Notes: a model not told the origin generated them from the sequence alone. Numbered from the stretch's first letter, positions 1 to 8,886 are shown. The stretch is 64,000 nt of DNA from Saccharopolyspora erythraea NRRL 2338 (GCF_000062885.1 NC_009142.1:5259584-5323583); one strand, 5' to 3'. Numbers and translations: made by a program.

Positions 1-104
1 TGTGGGGCATGGTCCTCGGCCCGCTGACCGGGCAGCTCCTCGCGGACTCCATCACGGGACGACCGGGTCCCGCGTGGCTGCGGCAACTGGACCCCCGCCG
101 GTGA
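1..104 (+). CDS. FAD-dependent oxidoreductase (DAO family), C-terminal end only
   Basis: Only the last 33 codons are inside the window, read from base 3 to the TGA at 102-104. The residues include GMVLGPLTGQLLADSITG, which resembles the conserved last helix of DAO/glycine-oxidase type flavoproteins, where the FAD-binding fold closes with a (G)MxLGPxTGxLLAxLI motif. Substrate and start cannot be judged. An alternative reading as the last helix of a membrane transporter is less likely because the LGPLTG-LLAD pattern is so typical of the DAO fold. It converges on the PhzF-like gene with a 30-bp gap and no clear hairpin between them. Confidence 0.5.
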   Translation, partial: WGMVLGPLTGQLLADSITGRPGPAWLRQLDPRR

Positions 105-134
105 ACGCTTCCACACGCGACACGGGTCAGTGGC

Positions 135-1058
135 TCAGTCCCGGCTCGGCCCGCACAGGCGCCCTTGCGCGCTGAGCACCGCCGAGCCGCTGACGGTGAC
201 CTCGCCGCCGGCACCCGCGAACGCGGCGATGGTGCTGGGCCGTTGCATCGACTCGCCCTGGTGCACCAGCAGTTCCCCCGTGGGGTCGAGAATCCCGAGG
301 TGCGCCAGGTAGGCGGCCAACGGCCCGGCCGCACTCCCCGTGGCGGGATCTTCGTCCAGACCCGAGCCGGGGTTGAAGAACCGGGCGGATGTGGTGGCCA
401 CCGGCCGCCGGTCACCGACCACGGCGAGGTACACCCCTTGTGCTCCGACAGGCCGGGCGAGGTCGACAAGGGCCTTCTTGTCGACGGCGGCCGCGTCCAA
501 CGCCGCGTCGCTCGCGACACCGACCATGAGGTGGTCGGCGCCGGTCCCCACCACGCGGGGCGGAACCGCGGGGTCAAGGTCCTCCGGCGCGAGGCCGACC
601 GCGGCTGCCACGGCCGACGGCTCGGCCTCGGCACCGAAAGCGGCGGCGGTCTGCGCCATCGTGAGCCGGCCCGAATCCCCTACCCGGACCTCCAGCAGCC
701 GGTCCCCGATCTCCTGCACGATCACCCCGTCGTCGGGACGCGGCACCCGGCCGGTGGCCAGCAGCCACCACCACGCGCCCAGCGCGTTGTGGCCCGCGCC
801 GAACACCTCCACACCACCCGCGGTGAACGAGCGCAGCCGCCGGTGCGCTCCCCCGCTCCCGGCAGGCAGCACGAACGTCGTCTCGGCCTGGTTCATCTCG
901 CGGGCCACCTGCCGCATCCAGCGCGGGGGCGGCCCCTCGCCGCCCAGCTCGCAGGCGTCGACCACCGCCAGCGGGTTGCCGGACAACGGGCTCGACCCGA
1001 ACACGTCGACCAGGGCGAACGGAACGGGATCGCGGAGCTCTGCCAACCATGAGGACAT
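135..1058 (-). CDS. PhzF-family isomerase
   Basis: Product of 307 residues, the normal size for the PhzF/DapF-fold family of cofactor-free isomerases related to the phenazine enzyme PhzF. Visible family motifs are SGNPLAVV near residue 26, MNQAETTFV near residues 55-63 with the expected catalytic glutamate (about Glu59), and the C-terminal GLDEDPATGSAAGPLAAYL-type block that closes the second half of the duplicated fold. No phenazine genes are nearby, so the substrate is unknown. It is divergent from an Lrp/AsnC regulator 93 bp away, which is the likely controller. The ATG at 1058 is chosen because the fold begins immediately after it. Confidence 0.85.
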   Translation of the reverse strand: MSSWLAELRDPVPFALVDVFGSSPLSGNPLAVVDACELGGEGPPPRWMRQVAREMNQAETTFVLPAGSGGAHRRLRSFTAGGVEVFGAGHNALGAWWWLLATGRVPRPDDGVIVQEIGDRLLEVRVGDSGRLTMAQTAAAFGAEAEPSAVAAAVGLAPEDLDPAVPPRVVGTGADHLMVGVASDAALDAAAVDKKALVDLARPVGAQGVYLAVVGDRRPVATTSARFFNPGSGLDEDPATGSAAGPLAAYLAHLGILDPTGELLVHQGESMQRPSTIAAFAGAGGEVTVSGSAVLSAQGRLCGPSRD

Positions 1059-1124
1059 GCCACGAGACTAGGTACGCCCCACCGCCGGATCACAGCGCAC
1101 GATGACGCGATTCCGAGCGGATCA

Positions 1125-1139
1125 CCGCAGAATCTGCGG
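1125..1139. promoter_or_regulatory. Lrp/AsnC-type operator palindrome
   Basis: A perfect 7-1-7 palindrome, CCGCAGA-A-TCTGCGG, lies in the 93-bp space between the divergent PhzF-like gene and the Lrp/AsnC gene, 13 bp before the regulator's ATG. Lrp-family proteins commonly bind about 15-bp palindromes near their own promoters, so this is the likely autoregulatory site. The palindrome is seen directly; the binding partner is inferred. Confidence 0.5.
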
Positions 1140-1151
1140 CAGAATCAGCCC

Positions 1152-1622
1152 ATGACCACACGCCACGTGACACCGGAGCTCGACGAGGTCGACCGGGTGC
1201 TGCTGGAGGCTCTCCAACGCGACGGCCGCATCTCGATGACCGACCTGGCCCGGCAGGCGCGGCTCGGACTCTCGGCGACCCGGGTGCGCCTGCGCCGGCT
1301 GGAAGAGCACGGGATCATCACGGGCTTCACCGCCCGCGTCGACCCCTCGGCGCTCGGGTTCACGCTGCGCGCACTGGTCCGGATGAAGGTGCACGGTGCC
1401 CTCTACGACAAGGTCGAGGCGCACCTCGCCAAGAACCCGCAGATCGTCCGATGCGTGCGGGTCACCGGCGAATCCTGCTACGTCATGGAGGTGCTGGCCG
1501 CGGACATGGCCGACCTCGACACCATCACCAGCGACCTCGCCCGCACCGGCTCGGTCACCACCGACCTCGTCTACGACATCGTCGCCGACCGGCCCGTTCC
1601 CGTGGACGGGCCGGGCGGCTGA
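1152..1622 (+). CDS. Lrp/AsnC family transcriptional regulator
   Basis: Protein of 156 residues with the standard two-domain plan. An N-terminal helix-turn-helix spans about residues 8-60 (LDEVDRVLLEALQRDGRISM, then a recognition helix with GLSATRVRLRRLEEHGII). The C-terminal RAM/ligand-binding domain follows, with the G-YDIVADRP end. Size and order match AsnC-type feast/famine regulators that sense amino acids or related small molecules as octamers. It is divergent from the PhzF-like isomerase, and a 15-bp palindrome sits between them, so it probably controls that gene and itself. The ligand cannot be predicted. Confidence 0.9.
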   Translation: MTTRHVTPELDEVDRVLLEALQRDGRISMTDLARQARLGLSATRVRLRRLEEHGIITGFTARVDPSALGFTLRALVRMKVHGALYDKVEAHLAKNPQIVRCVRVTGESCYVMEVLAADMADLDTITSDLARTGSVTTDLVYDIVADRPVPVDGPGG

Positions 1623-1638
1623 GCTTGCGCTGCCGGGC

Positions 1639-2394
1639 TCAGTGGGCGGTCAGTCCGCCGTCGACGACGAACTCGGCTCCGGTGACGAACGACGACTCGT
1701 CGGAGGCCAGGAACAGCATCGTGGGCGCGACCTCGTCGGCACGTCCCGCGCGGCGCATCGGGGTGCGCACGACGTCGGGCTGCTGGTCGCCCTGCTCGTC
1801 GAGCAAGTCCTGGATCATCGGGGTCCGGATGACGCCGGGATGCACCGAGTTGACCCGGACTCCCTGCGTGGCGTACTCGACCGCGGCGGTTTTGGTCAGC
1901 AGCCGCACGGCTCCCTTGGATGCCTGGTAGGCGGCGGCCGCCCCGCTGCCGACGAGACCGAGGACCGACGAAGTGTTGATGACCGATCCGCCGCCGGACG
2001 CGCGCAACAGCGGCATGGCGGCCTTCATCCCGAGCCAGGTGCCGGTCTGGTTCACCGCGATCACCCGCTCCCAGGCGTCCCGCGCGGTGTCCTCGATGCC
2101 CGGCCAGTCCACGATCCCGGCGAGGTTGACCAGGACGTCCAGCCGGCCGAAACGTCCGCGGACCAGGTCTGCGACCTCGTCCCAGTGCTCGGCCGAGGAG
2201 ACGTCCTGCGGTGTCGTCAGCACCTGCGCACCGTGCCCCCGGAGCCGATCCGCCAGCGCCCGCAGGCGGTCGTCGGCGATGTCGGTGAGGACCAGGCGGG
2301 CTCCCTCGCGGGCGAACAGCTCCGCGGTGGCCTCTCCGATGCCGCCGGTCGCGCCGGTGATCAGCGCGACCTTACCTCCGAGCCTCGCAGCCAT
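1639..2394 (-). CDS. SDR family oxidoreductase
   Basis: Classical short-chain dehydrogenase/reductase of 251 residues, NAD(P)-dependent. The nucleotide-binding GATGGIG is at residues 14-20, the acidic residue after strand 2 is in LTDIADD (favouring NAD), NLAG follows beta4, and the catalytic Ser and YxxxK are in NTSSVLG and YQASKG. The C-terminus has SFVTGAEFVVDGGL. The ATG at 2394 has a strong GGAGG-type site just upstream (AGGAGGAACGAAGC), which rules out the longer open frame. It is divergent from an XRE/MmyB regulator, a very common actinobacterial SDR-regulator pair. Substrate unknown. Confidence 0.9.
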   Translation of the reverse strand: MAARLGGKVALITGATGGIGEATAELFAREGARLVLTDIADDRLRALADRLRGHGAQVLTTPQDVSSAEHWDEVADLVRGRFGRLDVLVNLAGIVDWPGIEDTARDAWERVIAVNQTGTWLGMKAAMPLLRASGGGSVINTSSVLGLVGSGAAAAYQASKGAVRLLTKTAAVEYATQGVRVNSVHPGVIRTPMIQDLLDEQGDQQPDVVRTPMRRAGRADEVAPTMLFLASDESSFVTGAEFVVDGGLTAH

Positions 2395-2524
2395 GCTTCG
2401 TTCCTCCTCTGCCGCGGTCTTGTGCCACCGAGTCTCGGAAGTCGGTGCGGTGAGCGGCAGGACGTGCGGTGGCTGGGTGCGCCGCACCCACCCAGCCGCA
2501 CGGGAACCGGCCTACGGTGGCCGC

Positions 2525-3367
2525 ATGAGCGGTGGAGGGTTGGGCGAGTTCCTGCGGGCACGGCGCGCGCAACGGTCACCTGAGGACGCGGCCGTGCTCC
2601 ATTCAGGCCGGCGCAAGGTGGCCGGACTGCGCCGCGAGGAGGTCGCCGTGCTCGCCGGCGTGAACGCCGACTACTACACCCGCCTGGAACAGGGCCGCGA
2701 ATCCAGTCCCTCTCCGCAGGTCCTCGACGCGCTGAGCCGCGCACTGGACCTCGGCCCCGACGCGCGCGAGCACCTGTACCGGCTGGCGGGCACCGCACCG
2801 GCGACCGCGCCCGCACCGGTACCGCAGACCGCGAGCCCGGAGCTGCGGCAGCTGATGGACGGCTACTCCAGCACCCCGGCGTTCGTGCTCAACCGGATCC
2901 TGGACGTGCTGGCCACCAACGCCTTGGCCGACGCGCTGTTCGCACCGTTCCACCGCGCGGACAACCTCGCCCGCATGACCTTCCTCGATCCCTCGGGCCG
3001 CCACTTCCACGCGCGCTGGCACTGGACCGCGCAGGCCACCGCGGCCAACCTCCGCAGGGGCTTCGGCGTCGACCCGAACGACCCCGGTCTGCTGCGCCTG
3101 GTGGCCGAGCTCAGCGACGGCAGCGAGGAGTTCCGCGCCCTGTGGAACTCCCACGAGGTACGCGGCAAGACCCACGAACCCAAGCACCTGGTCCACCCCG
3201 ATGTCGGGCCCTTGACGCTGACCTACCAGGCTTTCGACGTGCGCAGCGCCCCAGGGCAGCAACTGGTCATCTACCACGCGGAACCGGCGAGCCCCAGTGC
3301 CGACGCCCTCGCGCTGCTGAGCACCCTGCACGCCACCACACACCAACACCAACCCGAACGTTCCTGA
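2525..3367 (+). CDS. XRE-family regulator with MmyB-like ligand domain
   Basis: Protein of 280 residues. The N-terminal helix-turn-helix (residues about 5-75) contains LRREEVAVLAGVNADYYTRLEQGRE, the hallmark of the MmyB-type subgroup, and the rest is the PAS-like MmyB ligand-binding domain (VLNRILDVLATNALADALF, then NHEVRGK-type and HP-VGPLTLTYQAFDV segments). This family binds fatty-acid-like ligands in known structures. The gene starts at the ATG at 2525, 130 bp from the divergent SDR start, so the SDR is the expected target. Confidence 0.9.
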   Translation: MSGGGLGEFLRARRAQRSPEDAAVLHSGRRKVAGLRREEVAVLAGVNADYYTRLEQGRESSPSPQVLDALSRALDLGPDAREHLYRLAGTAPATAPAPVPQTASPELRQLMDGYSSTPAFVLNRILDVLATNALADALFAPFHRADNLARMTFLDPSGRHFHARWHWTAQATAANLRRGFGVDPNDPGLLRLVAELSDGSEEFRALWNSHEVRGKTHEPKHLVHPDVGPLTLTYQAFDVRSAPGQQLVIYHAEPASPSADALALLSTLHATTHQHQPERS

Positions 3368-3455
3368 CTGCTCCCCTCGGCTTGACGGCGAGCGAACATC
3401 GGAGCCGGTAGCGTCCCCGCGTCGGAGCAGGCTCATGTGTTGACGGGGTGGTGTC

Positions 3456-4232
3456 GTGCCGACGGTGGCCGCGCACGACGGCAGCGAGATCTATTACGAG
3501 GCCCATGGCGAGGGGCCTGCCGTGCTGCTCTTCAACGCCGATCCCCGTCCGCCCCAGCACCCGCTGCGCGACCACGTCCTGCGTTTCACCGAGACGATGA
3601 TCGGCGGGCTGCGCGACCGCTACCGCGTGGTCGTGATGAGCTACCCGGGCCCCGCGACCACCAGCGCGCTCACCCCGGACGGCGTCAGCGACGACATGCT
3701 CCGCATCGCCGACGCCGCCGGAGCCGGCGACTTCGCCTGGTGGGGCTACTCGTGGGGCGGCGTGGCCGGCCTCCAGCTGGCACTGCGCACCGACCGCCTG
3801 ACGGCACTGGCGATGACCGGCTTCCCGCCCCTGGGCGGCCCGTACCGGGAGATGCTGCACTACAGCCGCGCACTGGCCGACGTGGAGCTGGACGCGTTCG
3901 GCCAGCAGATCCCCGAGGAGCAACGAGCCCAGCTGACCCGGTTCGTCACCTACTACGAGCACTTGGCCGGTTTCGACGACCGCGCCGCGCAACAGCGCAT
4001 CAGCTGCCCGAGGCTGTGCTTCGTCGGCGGTGAGGACCGCATCACCGCGGGAACCGAGCCGATCGCCGACCTCGGCGCCATCGTCACCCGCCACCAGGCC
4101 GAGCTCGAAGCCCTGGGCTGGTCGGTCGAGGTGATCCCCGGTGAGGACCACCTCGGAGCCATGTCAGCGGACGTGGTTCTCCCACGCCTCGCGCACTTCC
4201 TCGACTCCGATCACCCCGGCACGACTCCCTGA
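3456..4232 (+). CDS. alpha/beta hydrolase
   Basis: Hydrolase of 258 residues. The nucleophile elbow is GYSWGG with Ser99, the acid is probably Asp in VGGEDRITAG, and the histidine is in PGEDHLG near the C-terminus, so the triad is complete. No signal peptide is seen, so it should be cytoplasmic. The chosen start is GTG at 3456, where the beta-sheet of the fold begins (TVAAHDGSEIYYEAHGEGPAV). It converges on an MFS gene with only 8 bp between stops. The substrate is not predictable; lid residues differ from well-known esterases. Confidence 0.85.
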   Translation: MPTVAAHDGSEIYYEAHGEGPAVLLFNADPRPPQHPLRDHVLRFTETMIGGLRDRYRVVVMSYPGPATTSALTPDGVSDDMLRIADAAGAGDFAWWGYSWGGVAGLQLALRTDRLTALAMTGFPPLGGPYREMLHYSRALADVELDAFGQQIPEEQRAQLTRFVTYYEHLAGFDDRAAQQRISCPRLCFVGGEDRITAGTEPIADLGAIVTRHQAELEALGWSVEVIPGEDHLGAMSADVVLPRLAHFLDSDHPGTTP

Positions 4233-4240
4233 GTCCGTCG

Positions 4241-5443
4241 CTACCGCAGCGGGCGTCGTACCGACCAGATCACGTTCACCGCCGCGACGACGGCCGCGAC
4301 CAGGTAGAGCACGCGGTAGCCGACCGCCTCGACGGCCCATGCGCCCAGCAGGTTGGCCAGGGGTTGCGGGGCGAACAGCAGCAGGCCCGCCGCCGCTGCG
4401 ACACGTCCTTGCAGCCGCACCGGTGTGAGCCGCTGGCTGAGGTTGATCTGCGAGATCACCGTCCACGGCAGGGCGAAGCCCAGCACGAAGGAGCCGAGGA
4501 GCACACCCGGCAGCCATCCGGTGGCGGTGAGCAGGTATCCCGCACACGCGTTGCCGAGGCCGAACAGGAGCACGTTCGGTTCGCGGAACCGCCGGATCGC
4601 GGACGAGCTGGTGAGACTCGCGACCAGCGAGCCCACCCCGAGGAGCCCGGTCACGACGCCGATGAAGCCGGGTGGGTAGCCGAGTGCGTCGACCAGGTCG
4701 AATCTCGCCGCGATCAGCGTGCCGGAGGCGAACATCGCGATGGTCGCGCCGGCCGTCGCGGTGCGCAGCGCCGACCGCCGCGCGATGTGCTTGAAGCCGG
4801 CGACCAGTTCGCCGCGCCGCCGCCCCCGCGGGGCGGACGGCGACGGTTCCGAGACGCGCAGCCGCGAGATGACCACGGCAGCAACCGCGAACGCCACCGC
4901 CGAGGCGAACGCGACCGGCCCACCGCCGATCGCGGCGTAGAGCCCGACCCCCAGCAGCGGAGCCGCGATCTTGCCGCCCTCCTGGATGGCCATGCGGGCG
5001 CCGTTGATGCGCCTGCGCTCCTCAGTGGACAACAGCGCGACGAAAAGTCCCTGCTCCGCCGGATCCGTCAGCACCAGTGCGGTGCCGTAGCAGGTCATCA
5101 CGACGTAGATCAGCCAAAGCTGGTCGTCCGAACGCACCGCCAGCAGGAGCAGCATCGCGATGGCGGCGGCGCCGTTGGTCGCCGCGAGCAGCGGTTTCCG
5201 CCGCACCCGGTCGGCGACCAGACCGGCGAGCAAACCGAACGCGGAAGGCGCGTAGACGCAGGCCGAGACCAGCGCGGCGAGCGAGCTGCTGCCGGACAGG
5301 TCCTTCACCCAGACACCGGCGACGAGGACCATCGTGCTCCCGCCGAGCAGCGCCGCGGTCATCCCCGTCAGGTAGTAGGCGGCATCGCGCCGCGCCGCGG
5401 TGCGCCGCCGCACCATCGCGGTGGCCGCTCGTTCCGGAACCAC
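4241..5443 (-). CDS. MFS transporter, probable drug efflux
   Basis: Integral membrane protein of about 400 residues with 10-12 hydrophobic segments, the size of DHA1-type major facilitator drug exporters. The loop after TM2 carries the MFS motif A-like ADRVRRKPLL. The GTG at 5443 is preferred over the ATG 27 bases inside because a TAGGGT -10 box (5456-5451, minus strand) places the transcript start on it, giving a leaderless message. It is divergent from an ArsR-type regulator, and both promoters lie in one perfect inverted repeat, so expression is almost certainly relieved by the ligand of that regulator. Confidence 0.85.
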   Translation of the reverse strand: MVPERAATAMVRRRTAARRDAAYYLTGMTAALLGGSTMVLVAGVWVKDLSGSSSLAALVSACVYAPSAFGLLAGLVADRVRRKPLLAATNGAAAIAMLLLLAVRSDDQLWLIYVVMTCYGTALVLTDPAEQGLFVALLSTEERRRINGARMAIQEGGKIAAPLLGVGLYAAIGGGPVAFASAVAFAVAAVVISRLRVSEPSPSAPRGRRRGELVAGFKHIARRSALRTATAGATIAMFASGTLIAARFDLVDALGYPPGFIGVVTGLLGVGSLVASLTSSSAIRRFREPNVLLFGLGNACAGYLLTATGWLPGVLLGSFVLGFALPWTVISQINLSQRLTPVRLQGRVAAAAGLLLFAPQPLANLLGAWAVEAVGYRVLYLVAAVVAAVNVIWSVRRPLR

Positions 5444-5448
5444 GCCCC

Positions 5449-5472
5449 ACACCCTAGCGAGTGCTAGGGTGT
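5449..5472. promoter_or_regulatory. shared operator/promoter of MFS gene and ArsR-type regulator
   Basis: A perfect 10-bp inverted repeat: ACACCCTAGC at 5449-5458 and its complement at 5463-5472, with spacer GAGT. Each arm contains a TAGGGT -10 box, one per strand, and each box lies 6-7 bp before a GTG start (5443 on minus, 5477 on plus). The operator therefore covers both -10 elements of two leaderless divergent genes. Symmetry and positions are seen; binding by the adjacent regulator is inferred. Confidence 0.75.
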
Positions 5473-5476
5473 CGCG

Positions 5477-6016
5477 GTGGCGAACGATCCCAACGGCAGC
5501 AACGCCGATCCCGCCCTGCGGGCGCTGGCGCATCCGGTGCGGCTGCGCATGCTGTCGCTGATCTGGTCGGCTCCGCGGAGTGCGGCCGGTCTGGCCAGGG
5601 CGCTCGGCATCTCCCACGGCCTGGCCAGCCAGCACCTGCGCAAGCTGGTCGACGTCGGGTTGGTGGAGCTCGACGAGGTCCGCGCCAAGCGGGGCGGCCG
5701 GGAGCGGCTTTACCGGACCGTCCACGGCACGCACCTGTCATCGCGGCCGGAAAGCGTTGCGCTGCTGTCGGAAGCGCTCGCCGTGAACATGCGCTGGCGG
5801 TCGCAGCGCTGCGTGCCCGGAGAAGCGGTGATCGTCGACGCCGACCTGTGGGTGCGGCCCGAGGAATGGGAGGAGTTCCGCCGTGACCTGGCCGACCTCG
5901 TCGACCGGCTCCACGCGCGAAGCCGGCCCCCGAGCACTCAGGGCACGATTCCGGTCGCCGCCACCATGATGACCTTCCAGATGAGCGTTCCCGCGGACGA
6001 CGAGGAGCGGTCGTAG
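5477..6016 (+). CDS. ArsR-type winged-helix regulator
   Basis: Protein of 179 residues with an ArsR/MarR-like winged helix in residues about 15-85: LRALAHPVRLRMLSLIWSAP, then the recognition helix ISHGLASQHLRKLVDVGL and the wing RGGRERLYR. No cysteine cluster for metal sensing is evident, so it is the non-metal subgroup often named helix-turn-helix domain 20. The C-terminal 90 residues resemble those of regulators located beside MFS exporters. The GTG at 5477 coincides with the predicted transcript start, giving a leaderless message. It likely represses the divergent MFS gene and itself. Confidence 0.85.
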   Translation: MANDPNGSNADPALRALAHPVRLRMLSLIWSAPRSAAGLARALGISHGLASQHLRKLVDVGLVELDEVRAKRGGRERLYRTVHGTHLSSRPESVALLSEALAVNMRWRSQRCVPGEAVIVDADLWVRPEEWEEFRRDLADLVDRLHARSRPPSTQGTIPVAATMMTFQMSVPADDEERS

Positions 6017-6031
6017 CGAGCGGCAGCGCTG

Positions 6032-7186
6032 CTACACCCGCTCGGTGGTGAGCCGGTGCAGCAGGCCCGCCACGAGTGCGGTCCGGTGAGGCAGCGCTTC
6101 CAGCAGGACGTGCTCGTGCCGCGCGTGCGCTCCGCCGCCGCTGGCGCCGAGCCCGTCCAGCACGGGAAAGCCGAGCGCGGCGAGGAAGTTCGCGTCGCTG
6201 CCGCCGCCGACGTGCAGCGCGCCGAGAGGTCCGCGCAGTTCGGTGGCAACCTCGTCGGCGAGGGCGAACAGCCGCCGCCCGGACGGCGTGAGCCGCATCG
6301 GCGGCCTGCTCCACCGGCCGTGCACCGCCACGGTGACGCGTGGGTCGGCGGGCCGGAGTCCCGCGAGGACTCGGTCGATCCGCTCGGCCTCCTCGGTGGA
6401 TTCGACCCGGATGTCGACCAGGCACGAGGCGGATGCGGCCACCACGTTGCGCGCGCTGCCGCCGGTGATGGTGCCGACGTTGATCGTGGTGCCCGCGCCC
6501 AGGTCCTGCGCGGCGACGAGCCGGCCGACCAGTTCGCACAGCGCGTGCACGGCACTCGCGCCCGCCGCCGGGTCGAGCCCCGCGTGCGACTCGACACCGG
6601 TGGTGGTCAGCGCGAAGATGCCGACGCCCTTGCGCTCGGTCTTGACGTCCCACCCGCTGCCCGGTTCGAGCACCAGTGTCGCCGCGGCCCCGGCGGCGGC
6701 TTCCTCGATCCGGGCCCGCGAGTGCGGGCTGCCGAGTTCCTCGTCGCCGTTGAACAGCAGCCGCACGGTGGGGCGCGGCAGGTCGAGCTCCCGCAGTGCG
6801 CGCAGCGCCCACACGCCGGTGGCCAGACCTGCCTTCATGTCGAAGACGCCCGGTCCGGTCACCTCGCCGTCGCGGACTTCGAACGGCCAGTCCGCCAGAG
6901 TCCCCTCCGGCCACACGGTGTCGTAGTGCCCGAGGAGCACCACCTCGGTTGCGGTGGTACCGCAGTAGACGGTTTCCAGGAGGTCGCCGCAGTCGTCGTG
7001 CTGGTGCCGGTGGCACTCGTCGGGGCGGCCGAGCCGGTCGGTCAGCCAGGTGGTGATGGCCGAGGCGGTCTTGTCCAGCAGCGGTTTCCGCGAGCTGGGC
7101 GACTCGTGCGTCACGAGCAGCCGGAGGTCGGCCAGCATCGCATCGAGCCGGTCGTGGCACCAGTCGGACAATCGCCGGGCGGGCAT
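6032..7186 (-). CDS. M20 family metallopeptidase (carboxypeptidase G2-like)
   Basis: Zinc-dependent amidohydrolase/peptidase of 384 residues. Metal ligands are all visible: GHYDTVWP (His87, Asp89), GPGVFDMKAG (bridging Asp117), and GDEELGS (catalytic Glu149, ligand Glu150). A dimerisation insert occupies the middle. The combination of DTVWP and DMKAG is typical of the glutamate carboxypeptidase branch that removes C-terminal glutamate from folate-like compounds. It is 43 bp downstream of an AbgT-family transporter, so the pair probably imports and hydrolyses p-aminobenzoyl-glutamate or similar acyl-amino acids. Confidence 0.88.
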   Translation of the reverse strand: MPARRLSDWCHDRLDAMLADLRLLVTHESPSSRKPLLDKTASAITTWLTDRLGRPDECHRHQHDDCGDLLETVYCGTTATEVVLLGHYDTVWPEGTLADWPFEVRDGEVTGPGVFDMKAGLATGVWALRALRELDLPRPTVRLLFNGDEELGSPHSRARIEEAAAGAAATLVLEPGSGWDVKTERKGVGIFALTTTGVESHAGLDPAAGASAVHALCELVGRLVAAQDLGAGTTINVGTITGGSARNVVAASASCLVDIRVESTEEAERIDRVLAGLRPADPRVTVAVHGRWSRPPMRLTPSGRRLFALADEVATELRGPLGALHVGGGSDANFLAALGFPVLDGLGASGGGAHARHEHVLLEALPHRTALVAGLLHRLTTERV

Positions 7187-7229
7187 GGCGCGGGGCCTTT
7201 CTGTCTGTTGTGGACGGCGGAGGTGGCGG

Positions 7230-8792
7230 TCAGCGGATCGGCACGCCCGGGCCGAGCGGCAGGCCGAGTCCGTACCAGGCGAGGAAGAGCAGGGTCCACA
7301 CGCACAGGTTCACCAGCGCGAGCGGCAGCACGAGCGACATCAGCGTGCCGACGCCCGCCGACGGCCGGTACCGGCGGATGAAGCCGAGCGCGATGACGAA
7401 GTACGGGCTCATCGGCGTGAGGCTGTTGGTCGGCGCGTCGGCGACGCGGAACAGCGCCTGCGTGGTCTCCGGCTGGATGTCCAGCAGCATGAGCATCGGG
7501 ACCAGCACCGGTGCCACCAGCGCCCACATCGCCGACCCGCTGGTCAGCAGCAGGTTGAGCACGCTCACGAGCACGATGGCGCCGACGAAGATCAACACCG
7601 GGCTCGCGCCCAGCGAGCGCAGCAGATCGGCACCGCCGATGGCGATCACCTGGCCGATGTTGGTCCACTTGAAGTAGCCCAGGAACTGCGACGCGGCGAA
7701 GAACAGCACGAGCACCGGCACGAGCTCCCGCAGGCCCCGCGCCATGAGCTCGGGAACGTCACCGGGTGCGGTGATCGTGCCCGTGGTGGCGCCGTAGACG
7801 ACGCCGATCACGAGGAAGAACAGCATCAGCACGACGGCGACGTTGTCCATCAGCGGTGAGTCCACGATGGACCCGCCGTCGCCGCGCAGCGGCGACCCGG
7901 ACGGCAGCACCGCCAGGACGACACCGGCCAGGAACGCGGCGGCGGCGATCATCGCTCGCCGCACTCCGGTCTTCTCCCCGGCGGACAGCGTCATGTCGGG
8001 CAGCTCTTCGACGTCGGTGAGCTCCGGCTCGGCGCGGTTCATCGCGGCCACCCTGCGGGCGACGACGAGTTCGGTGACCACCGTGATGCTGATCGCCAGA
8101 ATCACCGACGACACCGCGGAGAAGTAGTAGTTCGACACCGGCGTGACGGCGTAGCCGGGGTCGATCGTGTGCGCGGCCGACGTGGTGACGCCCGCGAACA
8201 CCGCGTCGCTGCCGGTGATGACCAGGCCGATGCTGCTCGCGCCGCCGACCGACACGTACCCGACGACGGCACCGATCACCGGGCTGCGCCCCACCGCCCG
8301 GAACGCGACCATCGCGAGCGGGATGATCACCACGAACGCCGCGTCGGAGGCCACCTGGCCGAACATCGAGGTCAGCGCGACGGCGAACGTGACGAGCCTG
8401 GGCGGCACCCTCGACAGGGCACCGCGCATCATCGCCGGCAGCAGTCCGGTCTTGTCGGCGACCGCGACGCCGAGCATGACCACCACGATCAGGCCCAGCG
8501 GCGGGAAGTTCACGAAGTTGTCGATGAGGTCGCCGAGCATCATCCGCACGCCCTCACCGGAGACGAGGCTGCGCACGGCGATGCGCTCCCCGTCGGCGGG
8601 CGAGACCGCCGACACCCCGAGCGCGGCCAGCGGCCAGCTCGCCAGGACCACCAGCGCGCCCAGGATGACGAACAGCCAGAACGGATGGGGCAGCTTGTTT
8701 CCGACCCGGTCCACGACCTCGAGCGCACGGAGCACCAGCGAGGTTCCCGGTCGTTCCCGAACCGCTCGACGCACGCCGCCACCGCCTTCCAT
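7230..8792 (-). CDS. abgT: AbgT family transporter
   Basis: Membrane protein of 520 residues, close to the normal 510 of the AbgT family of p-aminobenzoyl-glutamate/sulfonamide transporters. It has about a dozen hydrophobic segments, starting with VVDRVGNKLPHPFWLF, the conserved AbgT N-terminus. The family segment SGSAMWALVAPVLVPML-type hairpin and DAPTNSLTPMSPYF are present near the C-terminus. The ATG at 8792 is chosen because the AbgT fold starts there; longer versions would run through the regulator's promoter. It probably forms an operon with the M20 peptidase and is controlled by the divergent Lrp-like gene. Confidence 0.9.
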   Translation of the reverse strand: MEGGGGVRRAVRERPGTSLVLRALEVVDRVGNKLPHPFWLFVILGALVVLASWPLAALGVSAVSPADGERIAVRSLVSGEGVRMMLGDLIDNFVNFPPLGLIVVVMLGVAVADKTGLLPAMMRGALSRVPPRLVTFAVALTSMFGQVASDAAFVVIIPLAMVAFRAVGRSPVIGAVVGYVSVGGASSIGLVITGSDAVFAGVTTSAAHTIDPGYAVTPVSNYYFSAVSSVILAISITVVTELVVARRVAAMNRAEPELTDVEELPDMTLSAGEKTGVRRAMIAAAAFLAGVVLAVLPSGSPLRGDGGSIVDSPLMDNVAVVLMLFFLVIGVVYGATTGTITAPGDVPELMARGLRELVPVLVLFFAASQFLGYFKWTNIGQVIAIGGADLLRSLGASPVLIFVGAIVLVSVLNLLLTSGSAMWALVAPVLVPMLMLLDIQPETTQALFRVADAPTNSLTPMSPYFVIALGFIRRYRPSAGVGTLMSLVLPLALVNLCVWTLLFLAWYGLGLPLGPGVPIR

Positions 8793-8873
8793 CTGAAAAC
8801 TTGTGCGCGAATGCAACACCACGGCGCGATGATGTGTCAATGGAAAGCCTGTCATCGGGTGCATCGTTCCGAT

Positions 8874-8886
8874 TAGGATGCCCACG
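8874..8886 (+). promoter_or_regulatory. -10 box and leaderless start of the double Lrp regulator
   Basis: TAGGAT at 8874-8879 is followed by 6 bases and then the GTG start at 8886, with no ribosome-binding site. This is the geometry of leaderless actinobacterial transcripts. No convincing -35 box is seen. Confidence 0.45.
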
